Of a DNA stretch of 64,000 nt, positions 13,424-23,828 are shown in pieces. The stretch comes from Diogma glabrata. Its lineage: Eukaryota > Arthropoda > Insecta > Diptera > Cylindrotomidae. Under the pieces are notes generated by a model. The model was not told where the DNA came from. It saw only the letters and a program-made list of their open reading frames with translations, and made no database searches. A program made the translations under genes and the position numbers. The DNA is taken from the NCBI GenBank assembly GCA_963693315.1, contig OY856186.1, forward strand, positions 303,620,586-303,684,585, given 5' to 3'. The first letter of the stretch is position 1. Each line of letters begins with the position of its first letter.

Positions 13424-14408
13424 TTGGATTTAGTCCAACAATTAGTCCTATCCATAGTTTTGTCTCATGAAAACCTTAAATTATATTCACCGTTAGCGCT
13501 TAATATCTGTAGATCAAATTTGATAGATTCATTAAACCATGAACTTAAAACTATTTTGGATTGGGGACTTGCTAATAGCAAAACACAAGCTTGTCATTTT
13601 TCTAGATCATCCACACCTAACCCGTTTTCATTAAAGTTCGACTCTAAAGATCTTGTAGAGAAAGAATCTGTTAGACTTCTAGGAGGAGAAGTTGAAAATA
13701 ATCTGAAATGGAATTCTCATTCATTGGAAATAAATTCTCATTTTCACCTCCTAGCTAAGAACGTTGTTCATAAATTGGGCATAGTCAGACAATGTCGTAA
13801 GTTTTTTACTAGCGAACAGCTTCCATTAATTTACACATAATTTATACGTTGCTGCAAGGAGTACTGTTCTTACATATGGGGTGGAGCTTATTATAGTCAT
13901 TTGAAGTCTCTTGATTCTGTTCAGCGCTGAGCTATTAAACTGATTGGCAACTCAACTCTTACTAATGAGCTTGATTCTTTACAGCACAGACGAAATATTA
14001 CTGATCTTACAATTTTCTACAAATTCATTGTGGATGAACGAACTTCTACAGAGATTAAATCCATTTTACCTGAACTAGCAAACCTATCGCGTAACACCAG
14101 AGCAAATGTTGCAGCCATCCTTTTACAGTTAATTTAAAAAGGTGCAGAGCTGTTGCTTTTCAAAGTAATTTTTTCAACAGACTCTCTCATCTCTGGAACG
14201 CCTTACCTTCATGCAGGGTTTTTCCTGATAGTTTTAATCCTCCAAATTTTAAAGTTAGCGTCCATAAATTTCTTAAAGAAACTTAATTTATTCAAATTTA
14301 ATACCAATCCCTAGTTGGTATGGTATCTTTGGATATTCAGAGACGCTAAATAATGATTTATTAAAATTAACACTAAACATGCCTAACGTAGAATTAAAAA
14401 AAAAATTA
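13424..14408 (+). pseudogene. CR1/Jockey-like retrotransposon, C-terminal RT and 3' end, decayed
   Basis: Successive frames give the thumb and C-terminal part of a non-LTR reverse transcriptase: LKTILDWGLANSKTQACHFS, LGGEVENNLKWNSH, LGIVRQCRKFFTSEQLPLIYT, then SYIWGGAY, LKSLDSVQR, LDSLQHRRNITDLTIFYKF and a frameshifted tail. The 3' untranslated part shares GGTATGGTATCTT-GGATATTCA with the insertion at 9761-10288, so both come from one family; this copy is older, with several stops. It ends at an A-run near 14395-14408. Confidence 0.85.
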
Positions 14409-14477
14409 TCAAAGTTCTTTATGGTAAAGATTATTCATATTATGAAGTTGTATTGCCGGGATTTCTTTTAACTTTTT

Positions 14478-14775
14478 TTTATTTGTATATCCTCAATTAA
14501 ACCCGTTTTTTGAATTAATGTAAATATTTTATTGTTAAAAAATCTATATATTTCGGGCTAGGCCCATCTTCAGGATTATAATATAACAATAAAATAAAAA
14601 TTCAAAAACTAAAAAAGCATTTGACATTATTATGAAAAAACAATAAACAAAAAGTAAAATATAATTTTAACATATGTTACTACGTTAAAATTAAAAAATT
14701 GTAAAATCTGCTATGTAGTACTAGAGCCCATTATTAATATAAAAATTTAAAACATTTTGATCAAATTATAATAAC
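14478..14775 (-). mobile_element. PLE1 terminal repeat with hammerhead-like motif
   Basis: This block is repeated in inverted orientation at about 29268-29556 and lies at the 3' side of the minus-strand PLE1 coding pieces, so it acts as the Penelope terminal repeat. It contains the motif described separately at 14537-14582. The two copies are similar but not identical (about 90% by eye). Confidence 0.75.
14537..14582 (-). ncRNA. hammerhead-ribozyme-like motif of PLE1
   Basis: On the minus strand: CUGAAGA, then a GGGC-CUA-GCCC stem II, then GAAA, a very short stem III over UAUAUA ending in UA, and a stem I pairing AAUC before the core with GAUU after it. This is the layout reported for Penelope-like elements (minimal type I hammerheads with short stem III). 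One extra U sits between CUGAAGA and stem II, so activity is uncertain. A sister copy lies on the plus strand at 29457-29497. Confidence 0.5.
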
Positions 14776-15015
14776 TTGGAGGGTCCGGCGTGCTTCGCTA
14801 CGCTTATAAATAAAGTTTTTGCGTAGACATTTTGTTGACGTAGAAGCAATGATTTCAAAAAGTGGTAATGAGAAATGCTAGCATATAATTTCTAACTTTT
14901 CTTTTAAATATATGAATGAAAAATAATCAGAACTCTAGCTGATCAGTTCGGATATATGAAAAATTAGCGATCAAATAAGTTTTCAAGTAAGCTTATTTGA
15001 TCTCTAACTCTCCTA
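14776..15015 (+). repeat. solo half of the palindromic element found at 60.3-60.8 kb
   Basis: Begins GGAGGGTCCGGCGTGCTTCGC and then follows the arm of the palindrome at 60322-60795 (TACGCTTATAAATAAAG, TTGACGTAGAAGCAATG, AGCGATCAAATAAG) through its loop, stopping shortly after. It has one copy of the 30-bp internal subrepeat where the large palindrome has two. The rest of the second arm is missing, so this is a broken copy. Confidence 0.8.
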
Positions 15016-15129
15016 GATCAATGCATAAACTGAAAAGAAAATATAAAATACTATAAACAAAGAAAAGATTTGGACGATTCCATTTGATCCATTTGATTTG
15101 ATTTGAGGGGAGGCAGTTGAATTCAAAAA

Positions 15130-15305
15130 TACATTATAATTCGTCTATAACTTTTTTTATTTATGATCCGAAAAATCCCAAAAATCTCTCAGATCTAGGT
15201 TACACTAATATCAGTTAGCAGTGAAAATTTGGAATCAGTGAAAATTCGAATAAAAAAACCTTAGGCTGTACAAAGTACAAAGTTAGCGTATTAATATATA
15301 AGATT
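15130..15305. repeat. dispersed repeat R1, copy 1
   Basis: This stretch matches 56685-56865 in reverse orientation (shared phrases include TTATTTATGATCCGAAAAATCCC and GTATTAATATATAAGATTAT). No coding potential and no clear termini. It sits between the palindrome half and the PLE1 C-terminus. Confidence 0.7.
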
Positions 15306-15906
15306 ATTAGAAAGGTCTTTTTTATCATTTTTGAAAATACATATTGATTCTTCACTTCTAATCATTTGGCACACCTCATGAATTTGTAATTTATTTTTAT
15401 TTTTTTCTTTAATCAAAATTTCAACTTCATCAAATTTAAACATATGTTTTTTGTCTATCTAATGTTTTGCTAGAGCAGAGACATTGTTGTTATAAATTGT
15501 TTTGCTAGAATCATATTTATGTTGGCCCATACGAATATCCAATTTTTGTATTGTTTATCGAATATATGCTGTTTCACAGTTATCACAATTAACTTTATAA
15601 ACAACACCACTTTGTTGTCCCTTAGGAATTTTGGATTTTGTATTAGTAAAATTAAAACTATTTCTATTTTCAGGCCTCATAGCCATTTTTATGTTAGGTA
15701 TATAATGTGAGCAAGAACGAGAAAGTGATTCACTTAAACCAGGAACATAAGTTAAAAATGCATATTGATTTTTTTGTACAATAGGTGGTGTAATATTATT
15801 ATTATCAGTTTCATCAAGTGACAAATAAGCATAACTATTAGCTATTTGTTTTGAATTGGTATTGCGAACCTGACTTATCATTTTATCAATAAGTTTAATT
15901 GGAAAA
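15306..15906 (-). pseudogene. PLE1 C-terminus: GIY-YIG endonuclease domain (decayed)
   Basis: The minus strand from 15906 downward reads IKLIDKMISQVRNTN, YVPGLSESLSR, then QSGVVYKVNCDNCETAYI, the cysteine pair and YI of a Penelope GIY-YIG domain, followed after a stop by a remnant of the rest (SSKTLDRQKTYV, EILIKEKNK-like pieces). It is the downstream part of the same element whose RT pieces lie at 18170-18447 and 19903-20381. The E1 insertion at 15907-17529 cuts it on its upstream side. Stops and frameshifts make it non-functional. Confidence 0.8.
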
Positions 15907-17529
15907 ATATGGAGGGGATGAAATCTCACATCTCTGAGATATCAAGACTTCGGTCTGGGTTAAGGATTTTGATATAGTTTTCAGCAAAAAACTTTTATGA
16001 GGACATGGTTTTTAGTTTTGGGCAGTGATGTATATCAAACCTAACTCTTTGTTAAAGTACAAGTATTTTTTATCTCTGTTTAAAAATTTATTACAAAACT
16101 AACACGAAACATCAATACGTTGCCGGAAAATTATAATCAAAGTTCGAAAAATATTGTTAAATTAAATAAAATCAAACTTTTTCAAAATTCCAAAAATATT
16201 CCAAAAACTAGAATGAAATCAAATATTTAAACTTTTTCTAAATTCCGATAATATTCCAAAAATTCTTAAAAATTCAAACTTTTCCAAAATTCTAAAAATA
16301 TGGCAAAAATTATTACAAAATCAAAAATTCAAACTTTTTTCAAAATTCCAAAAATTATAATAAAATCAAAAATTTCAAATTTTTCAAAATTCTAAAAATA
16401 TTCCAAAAATTCTTACAAAATCAAAAAATGAAACTTTTTTCAAAATTCTAAATTTATATGTATATAAAATTCAAAAATTCTATTTCTTTCAAAAAATATT
16501 GCAAAACTTATAACAAAATCAAAAATTGAAACCTTTTTCAAAATTCCAAAGATATTCCAAAAATTAGAATGAAATCAAATATTGAAACTTTTTCTAAATT
16601 CCAATAATAATCCAAAAATTCTTAAAAATTCAAACTTTTTGCAAAATTCTAAAAATATTTCAAAAATTATTACAAAATCAATAATTGAAAATTTTTTGAA
16701 AATTCCAAAAATTATAATAAAATCAAAAATTTAAAATTTTTCCAAAATTCTAAAAATATTCCAAAAATTCTTACGAAATCAAAAATTAAAACTTTTTCCG
16801 AAATTCTAAAAATAATGCAAAAATTATTTCAAAATCAAAAATACAAACTTTTTCAAAATGCCAAAAATATTTCAAAAACTATTTTGAGAAACAACATTTT
16901 TTTGAGAAACTTATAATGCCATAATTCTCAATAATAATAATAAAATCTCATTTCAAACAAACAATTAATTTTATTTTTTTTCCAAAAAATTAGGTAAAAA
17001 AATAAATAAAAATCTTTCTGTTGACACACTTGACAACATTTTTTTGACAAACTTATAATGCAATAATTTAGTTTTTGATCTCACATACCAATCCCTACAA
17101 TCAAGATTTCTCCAAATTTAATGTTCCTAGTCGTAATCACTTAAAATGAACGTTTTTTAAGCCAAAAATATGTAAATTTGCTATTTTTGACACACTTAAT
17201 GATTTTTTTGACACACTTCCGGTACAGTTATCGAACACAGCGTCCTTTCGGACCTGTCCCTTGAGTATACCTATTTTTAGAAAAAAAATTTTTTGAAATC
17301 CCTACAGCGGTTTTCCCTGCAGCGTAGGTAATGACGGCGGACGGCCCTACGGCCGGCAGACAGACATACACTTTTTTTTTGCTTTTTTAGAATCAGGAGG
17401 TCCTAAAACGTCGAGAAATGTCTAAAAAGTGGGGGTAAGAATTTCACTTTGAGCTAATGAATGTAATACCTAGGTACCTAGGTATTACATTCATTACCTA
17501 GGTACCTAGGTCTTTCAGACCGAAGTAAT
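15907..17529 (+). mobile_element. unclassified element E1, copy 1
   Basis: About 1.6 kb. One end reads ATATGGAGGGGATGAAATCTC with an imperfect hairpin (GAAATCTC...GAGATATC) and then ACTTCGGTCTGGGTT; the other end has GGTCTTTCAGACCGAAGTAAT, so ACTTCGGTCTG is inverted at the two ends. The interior is a long run of 53-62-bp imperfect repeats built on CAAAATTCCAAAAATATTCC and ACAAAATCAAAAATTGAAAC, with a longer period of about 356 bp, then a non-repetitive part with GTCAAAAAA and CGGACCTGTCCCTTGAGTAT. No protein is encoded. Copies 2 (18448-19902, inverted) and 3 (33644-34841) define the ends. Superfamily unknown. Confidence 0.8.
17460..17491. repeat. 32-bp perfect palindrome with CCTAGG/GGTACC units
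   Basis: Reads the same on both strands, from AATGTAATACCTAGG through TACCTAGGTATTACATT, and is followed by another CCTAGGTACCTAGG. It lies at the 3' end of E1 copy 1; copies 2 and 3 have a single CCTAAG/ACTAAG at this place, so copy 1 has a local expansion. Confidence 0.85.
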
Positions 17530-18169
17530 ATAAGAAATATAAAGAATTTGCTACTTTTGTTTATTATTTTTCTTATTTAACAATTTTAAAATATTTTTCT
17601 GTCATGTTTCGATGATACATCAATTTGACGATATAATTCAACTAACATTTAAGAATAACCCACTTTGAAAGGGGCTCCTTTGCTAAGTAACTCTAGCCTT
17701 GATGTATAATGTATATTTGAAATTTTTTTTATTCTCCACCCTCTCCGTTTTATTCTCCACCCTCCACCTTTTATTATCATCATTGAACTCAGCATCCCCG
17801 ATTATATTGAAATCGACACCAAACATGACATGCAAAAAAAATATTTTTTTCTACGATAAGGGTACCCCCTTGGGAGTAAAAAATTGTAATGTCACCGATC
17901 AGGGGGTTATATGGGGGATTGTATTTATTATGAAATTCTAATTCTGATACCCCACATGATATATTTTACTCATTTAATGTGTCACCCACGGGATTGGTTG
18001 GGGGTGGAGGTGCAAACCAACTTTGGGACTCAAAAGTTGCGCCGGTCTGAATAAAAGATAATGGTGCCATTAAATTTTTTTTATCTCTTCCCATTTATTT
18101 TATATAGATTTTTATATGCTAAAACTTTAAGAGTGTGTAAAGGGGTGGGGGTAGGTCCTACCACCCCAA
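17530..18169. other. unassigned DNA inside the PLE1 region
   Basis: About 640 bp between the two E1 copies with no recognisable PLE1 protein, although the YxDD part of the RT would be expected here. It contains G-rich phrases (GGGGGTGGAGG near 18000, GGGGTGGGGGTAGGTCCTACC with a short hairpin near 18138-18168) and two direct TATTCTCCACCCTC repeats at about 17730-17765. It may be a further insertion that replaced the RT palm. Confidence 0.5.
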
Positions 18170-18447
18170 TCTCATAAAGTTCTCGGGATACGGCCAAGCC
18201 CGATCGATTGATACCAAATTGGTAAAAAAATTTTGAAAATTTCCGCGACTGCCCGATTCTTAAAAAAAACGATAGTTAAGTAATGCTTGATTAACAACAT
18301 CATCAAGAACACATTGTACCAACATTGGTGCCAAACTAGAAATAAACCATTCTTCATTTTCAAATATTTATCTTCATATTTAAAATAATTGCAATCAATC
18401 AAACAAAAACTTAGCAGATTCATAAATTCTCTCTTAGGTATATTTGT
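18170..18447 (-). pseudogene. PLE1 reverse transcriptase, middle part (decayed)
   Basis: The minus strand reads NTNIPKREFMNLLSFCLIDCNYFKYEDKYLKMKNGL and then, one frame over, LGLAPMLVQCVLDDVVNQALL, which aligns with the Penelope RT block around YxQxxGxxMGxPLSP. It directly continues the block at 19903-20381 once E1 copy 2 is ignored (FDEYIG followed by NTNIPKREF). The downstream YxDD block is missing. Confidence 0.7.
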
Positions 18448-19902
18448 ATTACTTCGGTCTGAAAGACCTAAGTATTACATTCATGAGCCAAAAGTGAAAT
18501 TCTTACCCCCACTTTTTTTGGCATTTCTCGACGTTTTAGGACCTACTGATTCTAAAAAAGCAAAAAAAAATGTGTGTCTGTCTGCCGGCCGTCATTACCT
18601 ACGCTACAGGGAAAACCGCTGGAGAGATTTCAAAAATTTTTTTTTCTAAAAATAGGTAAACTCAAGGGACAGGTCCGAAAAGACGCTGTGCTCGATAACT
18701 GTACCGGAAGTGTGTCAAAAAAATCATTAAGTGTGTCAAAAACAGCAAATTTTCATATTTTTGGCTTAAAAAACGTTCATGTTAAGTGATTACGATTAGG
18801 AACATTAAATTTCGAGAAATCTTGATGGTAGGGATTGGTATTTGAGATCAAAAACTAGATTATTGCATTATAAGTTTGTCAAAAAAATGTTGTCAAGTGT
18901 GTCAAAAAATGATTTCATTTATTTTTTTAGCCAATTTTTTGGGAAAAAAAAATGTAGATGTTTTGATGACGTATATGTAATTGCAAATGAAATTGGACAT
19001 AGAAATTTTTGAATTTGTTATAGTTTTTGAAATACTTTTGGAATTTTGAAAAAAGTTTGTATTTTTGATTTTGTAATAATTTTTGCAATAGTTTTAGTAA
19101 TTTGGAAAAAGTTTTAATTTTTGATTTTGGAAGAATTTTTGGAATATGTTTAGAATTTTGGAAAAATTTTAAATTTTTGATTTTATTATAATTTTTGGAA
19201 TTTTGGAAAAAGTTTGAATTTTTGATTTTGTAATAATTTTTGCAATATTTTTAGAATTTTGGAAAAGTTTGAATTTTTAAGAATTTTTGGATTATTATTG
19301 GAATTTAGAAAAAGTTTAAATATTTGATTTTATTCTAATTTTTGGAATTTTGAAAAAAGTTTCAATTTTTGATTTTGTAATAATTTTTGCAATATTTTTA
19401 GAATTTTGGAAAAGGAATTTTTAAGAATTGTTGGAATATAATTGGAATTTAGAAAAAGTTTAAATATTTGATTTTATTCTAATTTTTGGAATATTTTTGG
19501 AATTTTGAAAAAAATTTGATTTTATTTAATTTTTAAAATATTTTTGGAATTTTGAAAGAAATATGAATTTGTGATTTTGTAATATTTTCTCGAAACGCTA
19601 AATGGAGAGGTTTTTGAGCAGTTTGCTGAGTGTATCATCTGTTCACTAAATTATGTTAATTTATGATCTGTTATAATTTTCCGGCAACGTATTGATGTTT
19701 GGTGTTAGTTTTGTAATAAATTTTTAAACAGAGATAAAAACATACTTGTACTCTAACAAAGAGTTATGTTTGATATACATCGCTGCCCAAAACTTAAAAC
19801 CATGTCCTCATAAAAGTTTTTTGCCGAAAACTATATCAAAATCCTTAACCCAGACCGAAGTCTTGATATCTCAGAGCTGTGAGATTTCAGCTCCTCCATA
19901 TT
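18448..19902 (-). mobile_element. unclassified element E1, copy 2
   Basis: About 1.45 kb, in reverse orientation to copy 1. It starts ATTACTTCGGTCTGAAAGACC and ends ...GACCGAAGTCTTGATATCTCAGAGC...CTCCTCCATAT. It interrupts the PLE1 reverse transcriptase within one coding block. The AT-rich internal repeats are the reverse complement of those in copy 1 but fewer in number. A 71-codon frame at 18574-18789 is not conserved and is not called. Confidence 0.8.
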
Positions 19903-20381
19903 TTTTACCAATGTATTCATCGAAATTTCTTTCAATTATTTCAAAAGCCAATTGAGGTGAGATATTAGTAAAACAATTAGTGACATCAAATGAAATCAAT
20001 TTAAATCTTTCTGGAATACTTTGTTTTATAATTATCTTAGCAAATTGGGTAGAATTTTTTAAAGTATATTTAGACGTAAACGAAACCCTCAAATTTCTTG
20101 ATAAAAAAACTTAGCTAATTTATAACATGGAGAATTTATTGTAGAAATAACTGGACGTATGTTTCTGTCCGGTTTATGTATTTTAATTTGACCAAAAATC
20201 CGTGGAGGAACAGAAATATATGTTTTGAGGTTTTTATCTATTTCTTGAGTAATATATTGGTGCGTTTTATTATTTGATGTACTAACTAACCTATTATTTT
20301 TCCTTTCAAGTGATGGTGTTGGATCAAAAATTAATGTCTCAACGTCATTCAATAATTGTTTCATTTCATCTTCGTATTCAA
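19903..20381 (-). pseudogene. PLE1 reverse transcriptase, fingers/palm start
   Basis: Minus-strand frames give the typical Penelope block: LFEYEDEMKQLLNDVETLIFDPTPS, then PPRIFGQIKIHKPDRNIRPV, ISTINSPCYKLAKFF, TSKYTLKNSTQFAKII and LISFDVTNCFTNISPQLAFEIIERNFDEYIG, the last containing the first catalytic aspartate of the RT (SFDVTNCFTNI). A frameshift lies near 20090. The block is the direct in-frame continuation of the PLE1 N-terminus at 28404-28800, from which it is separated by the PLE2 insertion. Positions 19982-20381 are also present in the tandem copy at 21892-22291. Confidence 0.85.
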
Positions 20382-20394
20382 ATAAATTAGAAAT
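20382..20394. repeat. 13-bp target-site duplication left of the PLE2 block
   Basis: ATAAATTAGAAAT occurs here and at 28391-28403, on either side of the inserted PLE2 block. Removing the block and one copy of the repeat restores the PLE1 reading frame (minus strand DKGNITIISN followed by LFEYEDEM). A further copy at 22292-22304 comes from the 1,910-bp tandem duplication. Confidence 0.9.
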
Positions 20395-21360
20395 AAAAAT
20401 TAAAATGCAATATTTAAAAATATACTTTTTACTGTTTATTTTTAAATTTATTTATAATAATAAAACTTCCTTATAGTAACAATTTTATTTTTTTTATTTT
20501 AAAGAATATCGATTTCGACTTACGTCATCCTCAGTTCTTAAATTATTATTACAATTTTTGCTTAAACTATTACTTATATACTATTTCAAATGCTGTTTTT
20601 TATTATTATGTCATATATTTTGTTAGTTTTAGTGTTGATTTTATCATTTAAAATATTGTTATTGTTTTTATGTTTATATATTTTTATTTCTTCCAGTCTA
20701 TCTAGATTTTGTCCTTTTCTTTTTTTATGTAATATGGTTAAATTTGTGTTGATATTGGTGTATTTGTGTTTTTCTATTTTCAAATGTTGGGCATATCTGG
20801 ATTTTGGATCGCTTCTGTTAATTTCATTGGTGTGCTCGATAAATCTTTTTTTGAAGGACCTCCCCGTCTGGCCTATGTAAAATTTACTGCAGTCGTCACA
20901 GGTAAGCTTATAAACACCTGTGTCTAAGCTTTGGGTTTTTTTAGTTTTTAGGTAGTTTTCTAATTTATTTTTGTTTTTGTAAGCCGCAATATATCCATAT
21001 TTTTTTAAGGTTTTTTTGCATTATTTTGAATGTTGTTCTATTGTATGTTACGCCTACGCATTTTTTACATGCCAAGTTTTCTTCATTCTTCAACGTTGTT
21101 AGGGTTCCCAAATTTTTCTTGTTTTTGTGTTTTCTATTTAATGTGTCAATCATTTCATTTTTATATCCATTTTTACTGGCTATGTATTTTATATTGTTTA
21201 GCTCGTCTTCATAATTTTCAGAGTTCATCGGTATAATGTTCAATCTATTGATCATGTGGTTGTAGGCAGCTAGTTTATGTTGGTATGGATGATGTGATTT
21301 GATATTTATTGTTTGATCCGTTTGGGTTGGTTTTCAGAATATTTTGAATGTGTGTTTTGA
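20395..21360 (-). pseudogene. PLE2 3' part: GIY-YIG endonuclease and terminal region (first copy)
   Basis: On the minus strand from 21360: KTNPNGSN-type end of the RT thumb, then MINRLNIIPMNSENYEDELNNIKYI, DTLNRKHKNKKNLGTLTTLKNEENL, KTQSLDTGVYKLTCDDCSKFYIGQTGRSFKKRFIEH (Penelope GIY-YIG with its cysteine pair, YIG and the RxxxxH-type block) and the tail LDRLEEIKIYKHKNNNN to a stop at about 20586. One frameshift after KIMQKNLKK. The reverse transcriptase is missing (5'-truncated). The 3' noncoding part carries the hammerhead-like motif at 20498-20541. A second, inverted copy starts at about 21373, giving a head-to-head arrangement with both 3' ends outward. Confidence 0.85.
20498..20541 (-). 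ncRNA. hammerhead-ribozyme-like motif of PLE2
   Basis: Minus strand: stem I strand UUUAAGAA, core CUGAGGA, stem II GAC-GUAA-GUC, core GAAA, short stem III AU-CG-AU ending in a UA cleavage-type dinucleotide, then UUCUUUAAA, which pairs with the first strand with one bulge. As in PLE1 there is one extra U before stem II. The stem II sequence differs wholly from PLE1 while pairing is kept. Further copies lie at 22408-22451, 28162-28207 and 44145-44187. Confidence 0.55.
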
Positions 21361-21372
21361 ATCTACATTTTG

Positions 21373-21893
21373 AAAATTATAAAGACGAGCCAAACAATAT
21401 AAAATACATAGCCAGAAAAAATGGATATAAAAATGAAATGATTGATTGACACATTAAATAGAAAACACAAAAATAAGAAAAATTTGCGAACCCTAACAAC
21501 GTTGAAGAATGAAGAAAACTTGGCAGGTAAAAAATACGTCGGCGTAACATACAATAGAACAACATTCAAAATAAAGCAGAAAACCTTAAAAAAATATGGA
21601 TATATTGCGGCTTACAAAAACAAAAATAAATTAGAAAACTACTTAAAAACTAAAAAAACCCAAAACTTCGACACAGGTGTTTATAAGCTTACCTGTGACG
21701 ACTGCAGTAAATTTTACATAGGCCAGACGGGAAGGTCCTTCAAAAAAAGATTTATCGAGCACACCAATGAAATTAACAGAAGCGATCCAAAATCCAGATA
21801 TGCCCAACATTTGAAAATAGAAAAACACAAATACACCTATATCAACACAAATTTAACCGTATTACATAAAAAAAGAAAAGGACAAAATCTAGA
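21373..21893 (+). pseudogene. PLE2 second, inverted arm (GIY-YIG), first tandem unit
   Basis: Plus-strand frame from about 21376 (NYKDEPNNIKYIARKNGYKNEMID, stop) and 21442 on: DTLNRKHKNKKNLRTLTTLKNEEN, DTGVYKLTCDDCSKFYIGQTG, RSFKKRFIEHTNEINR to GQNLD, where the tandem duplication junction cuts it at 21893. It is about 97% like the opposite arm at 20590-21310, so the arms are separate but related copies. Stops show it is not functional as it stands. Confidence 0.85.
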
Positions 21894-23801
21894 CATCAAA
21901 TGAAATCAATTTAAATCTTTCTGGAATACTTTGTTTTATAATTATCTTAGCAAATTGGGTAGAATTTTTTAAAGTATATTTAGACGTAAACGAAACCCTC
22001 AAATTTCTTGATAAAAAAACTTAGCTAATTTATAACATGGAGAATTTATTGTAGAAATAACTGGACGTATGTTTCTGTCCGGTTTATGTATTTTAATTTG
22101 ACCAAAAATCCGTGGAGGAACAGAAATATATGTTTTGAGGTTTTTATCTATTTCTTGAGTAATATATTGGTGCGTTTTATTATTTGATGTACTAACTAAC
22201 CTATTATTTTTCCTTTCAAGTGATGGTGTTGGATCAAAAATTAATGTCTCAACGTCATTCAATAATTGTTTCATTTCATCTTCGTATTCAAATAAATTAG
22301 AAATAAAAATTAAAATGCAATATTTAAAAATATACTTTTTACTGTTTATTTTTAAATTTATTTATAATAATAAAACTTCCTTATAGTAACAATTTTATTT
22401 TTTTTATTTTAAAGAATATCGATTTCGACTTACGTCATCCTCAGTTCTTAAATTATTATTACAATTTTTGCTTAAACTATTACTTATATACTATTTCAAA
22501 TGCTGTTTTTTATTATTATGTCATATATTTTGTTAGTTTTAGTGTTGATTTTATCATTTAAAATATTGTTATTGTTTTTATGTTTATATATTTTTATTTC
22601 TTCCAGTCTATCTAGATTTTGTCCTTTTCTTTTTTTATGTAATATGGTTAAATTTGTGTTGATATTGGTGTATTTGTGTTTTTCTATTTTCAAATGTTGG
22701 GCATATCTGGATTTTGGATCGCTTCTGTTAATTTCATTGGTGTGCTCGATAAATCTTTTTTTGAAGGACCTCCCCGTCTGGCCTATGTAAAATTTACTGC
22801 AGTCGTCACAGGTAAGCTTATAAACACCTGTGTCTAAGCTTTGGGTTTTTTTAGTTTTTAGGTAGTTTTCTAATTTATTTTTGTTTTTGTAAGCCGCAAT
22901 ATATCCATATTTTTTTAAGGTTTTTTTGCATTATTTTGAATGTTGTTCTATTGTATGTTACGCCTACGCATTTTTTACATGCCAAGTTTTCTTCATTCTT
23001 CAACGTTGTTAGGGTTCCCAAATTTTTCTTGTTTTTGTGTTTTCTATTTAATGTGTCAATCATTTCATTTTTATATCCATTTTTACTGGCTATGTATTTT
23101 ATATTGTTTAGCTCGTCTTCATAATTTTCAGAGTTCATCGGTATAATGTTCAATCTATTGATCATGTGGTTGTAGGCAGCTAGTTTATGTTGGTATGGAT
23201 GATGTGATTTGATATTTATTGTTTGATCCGTTTGGGTTGGTTTTCAGAATATTTTGAATGTGTGTTTTGAATCTACATTTTGAAAATTATAAAGACGAGC
23301 CAAACAATATAAAATACATAGCCAGAAAAAATGGATATAAAAATGAAATGATTGATTGACACATTAAATAGAAAACACAAAAATAAGAAAAATTTGCGAA
23401 CCCTAACAACGTTGAAGAATGAAGAAAACTTGGCAGGTAAAAAATACGTCGGCGTAACATACAATAGAACAACATTCAAAATAAAGCAGAAAACCTTAAA
23501 AAAATATGGATATATTGCGGCTTACAAAAACAAAAATAAATTAGAAAACTACTTAAAAACTAAAAAAACCCAAAACTTCGACACAGGTGTTTATAAGCTT
23601 ACCTGTGACGACTGCAGTAAATTTTACATAGGCCAGACGGGAAGGTCCTTCAAAAAAAGATTTATCGAGCACACCAATGAAATTAACAGAAGCGATCCAA
23701 AATCCAGATATGCCCAACATTTGAAAATAGAAAAACACAAATACACCTATATCAACACAAATTTAACCGTATTACATAAAAAAAGAAAAGGACAAAATCT
23801 A
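21892..23801. repeat. 1,910-bp tandem duplication, unit 2
   Basis: Exact-looking second copy of 19982-21891. It contains a PLE1 fragment (21892-22291), the duplicated 13-bp target repeat, the minus-strand PLE2 arm (22305-23270), its hammerhead-like motif (22408-22451) and the plus-strand PLE2 arm (from 23283), which here continues past the junction to 23828. All gene fragments in it repeat those described for unit 1. Confidence 0.92.
22305..23270 (-). pseudogene. PLE2 3' part, tandem copy
   Basis: Identical to 20395-21360 as far as I can see, with the same frameshift after the NLKK block, so it was produced by the local tandem duplication and not by a separate transposition. Confidence 0.85.
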
Positions 23802-23828
23802 GATAGACTGGAAGAAATAGAAATATAT
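23283..23828 (+). pseudogene. PLE2 inverted arm, continued, interrupted by the Gypsy element
   Basis: Repeats 21373-21893 and then continues with RLEEIEIY before the LTR element begins at 23829. The interrupted tail resumes at 28025 (KHKNNNNILNDKINTK in frame after removing the element and one ATAT), followed by the PLE2 3' noncoding region to 28390. Confidence 0.85.

Larger units (their letters stand above)
19982..21891. repeat. 1,910-bp tandem duplication, unit 1
   Basis: Unit 1 and unit 2 (21892-23801) are offset by exactly 1,910 bp, and every line I compared, as well as all frames within, is the same. The match begins GACATCAAATG at 19982/21892 and breaks at 21894/23804, leaving two or so bases of microhomology (GA) at the junction. 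The unit spans part of PLE1, the PLE1/PLE2 junction, one PLE2 arm and the start of the inverted PLE2 arm. Such perfect identity means a very recent event or an assembly artefact. Confidence 0.92.

Noticed and set aside
18389..18789. 86- and 71-codon frames over the E1 end
   Set aside because: They lie in noncoding E1 sequence and are not kept in copies 1 and 3.
20590..21236. Plus-strand frames rich in Phe/Leu, and their repeats at 22500-23146
   Set aside because: Antisense shadows of the PLE2 GIY-YIG region.
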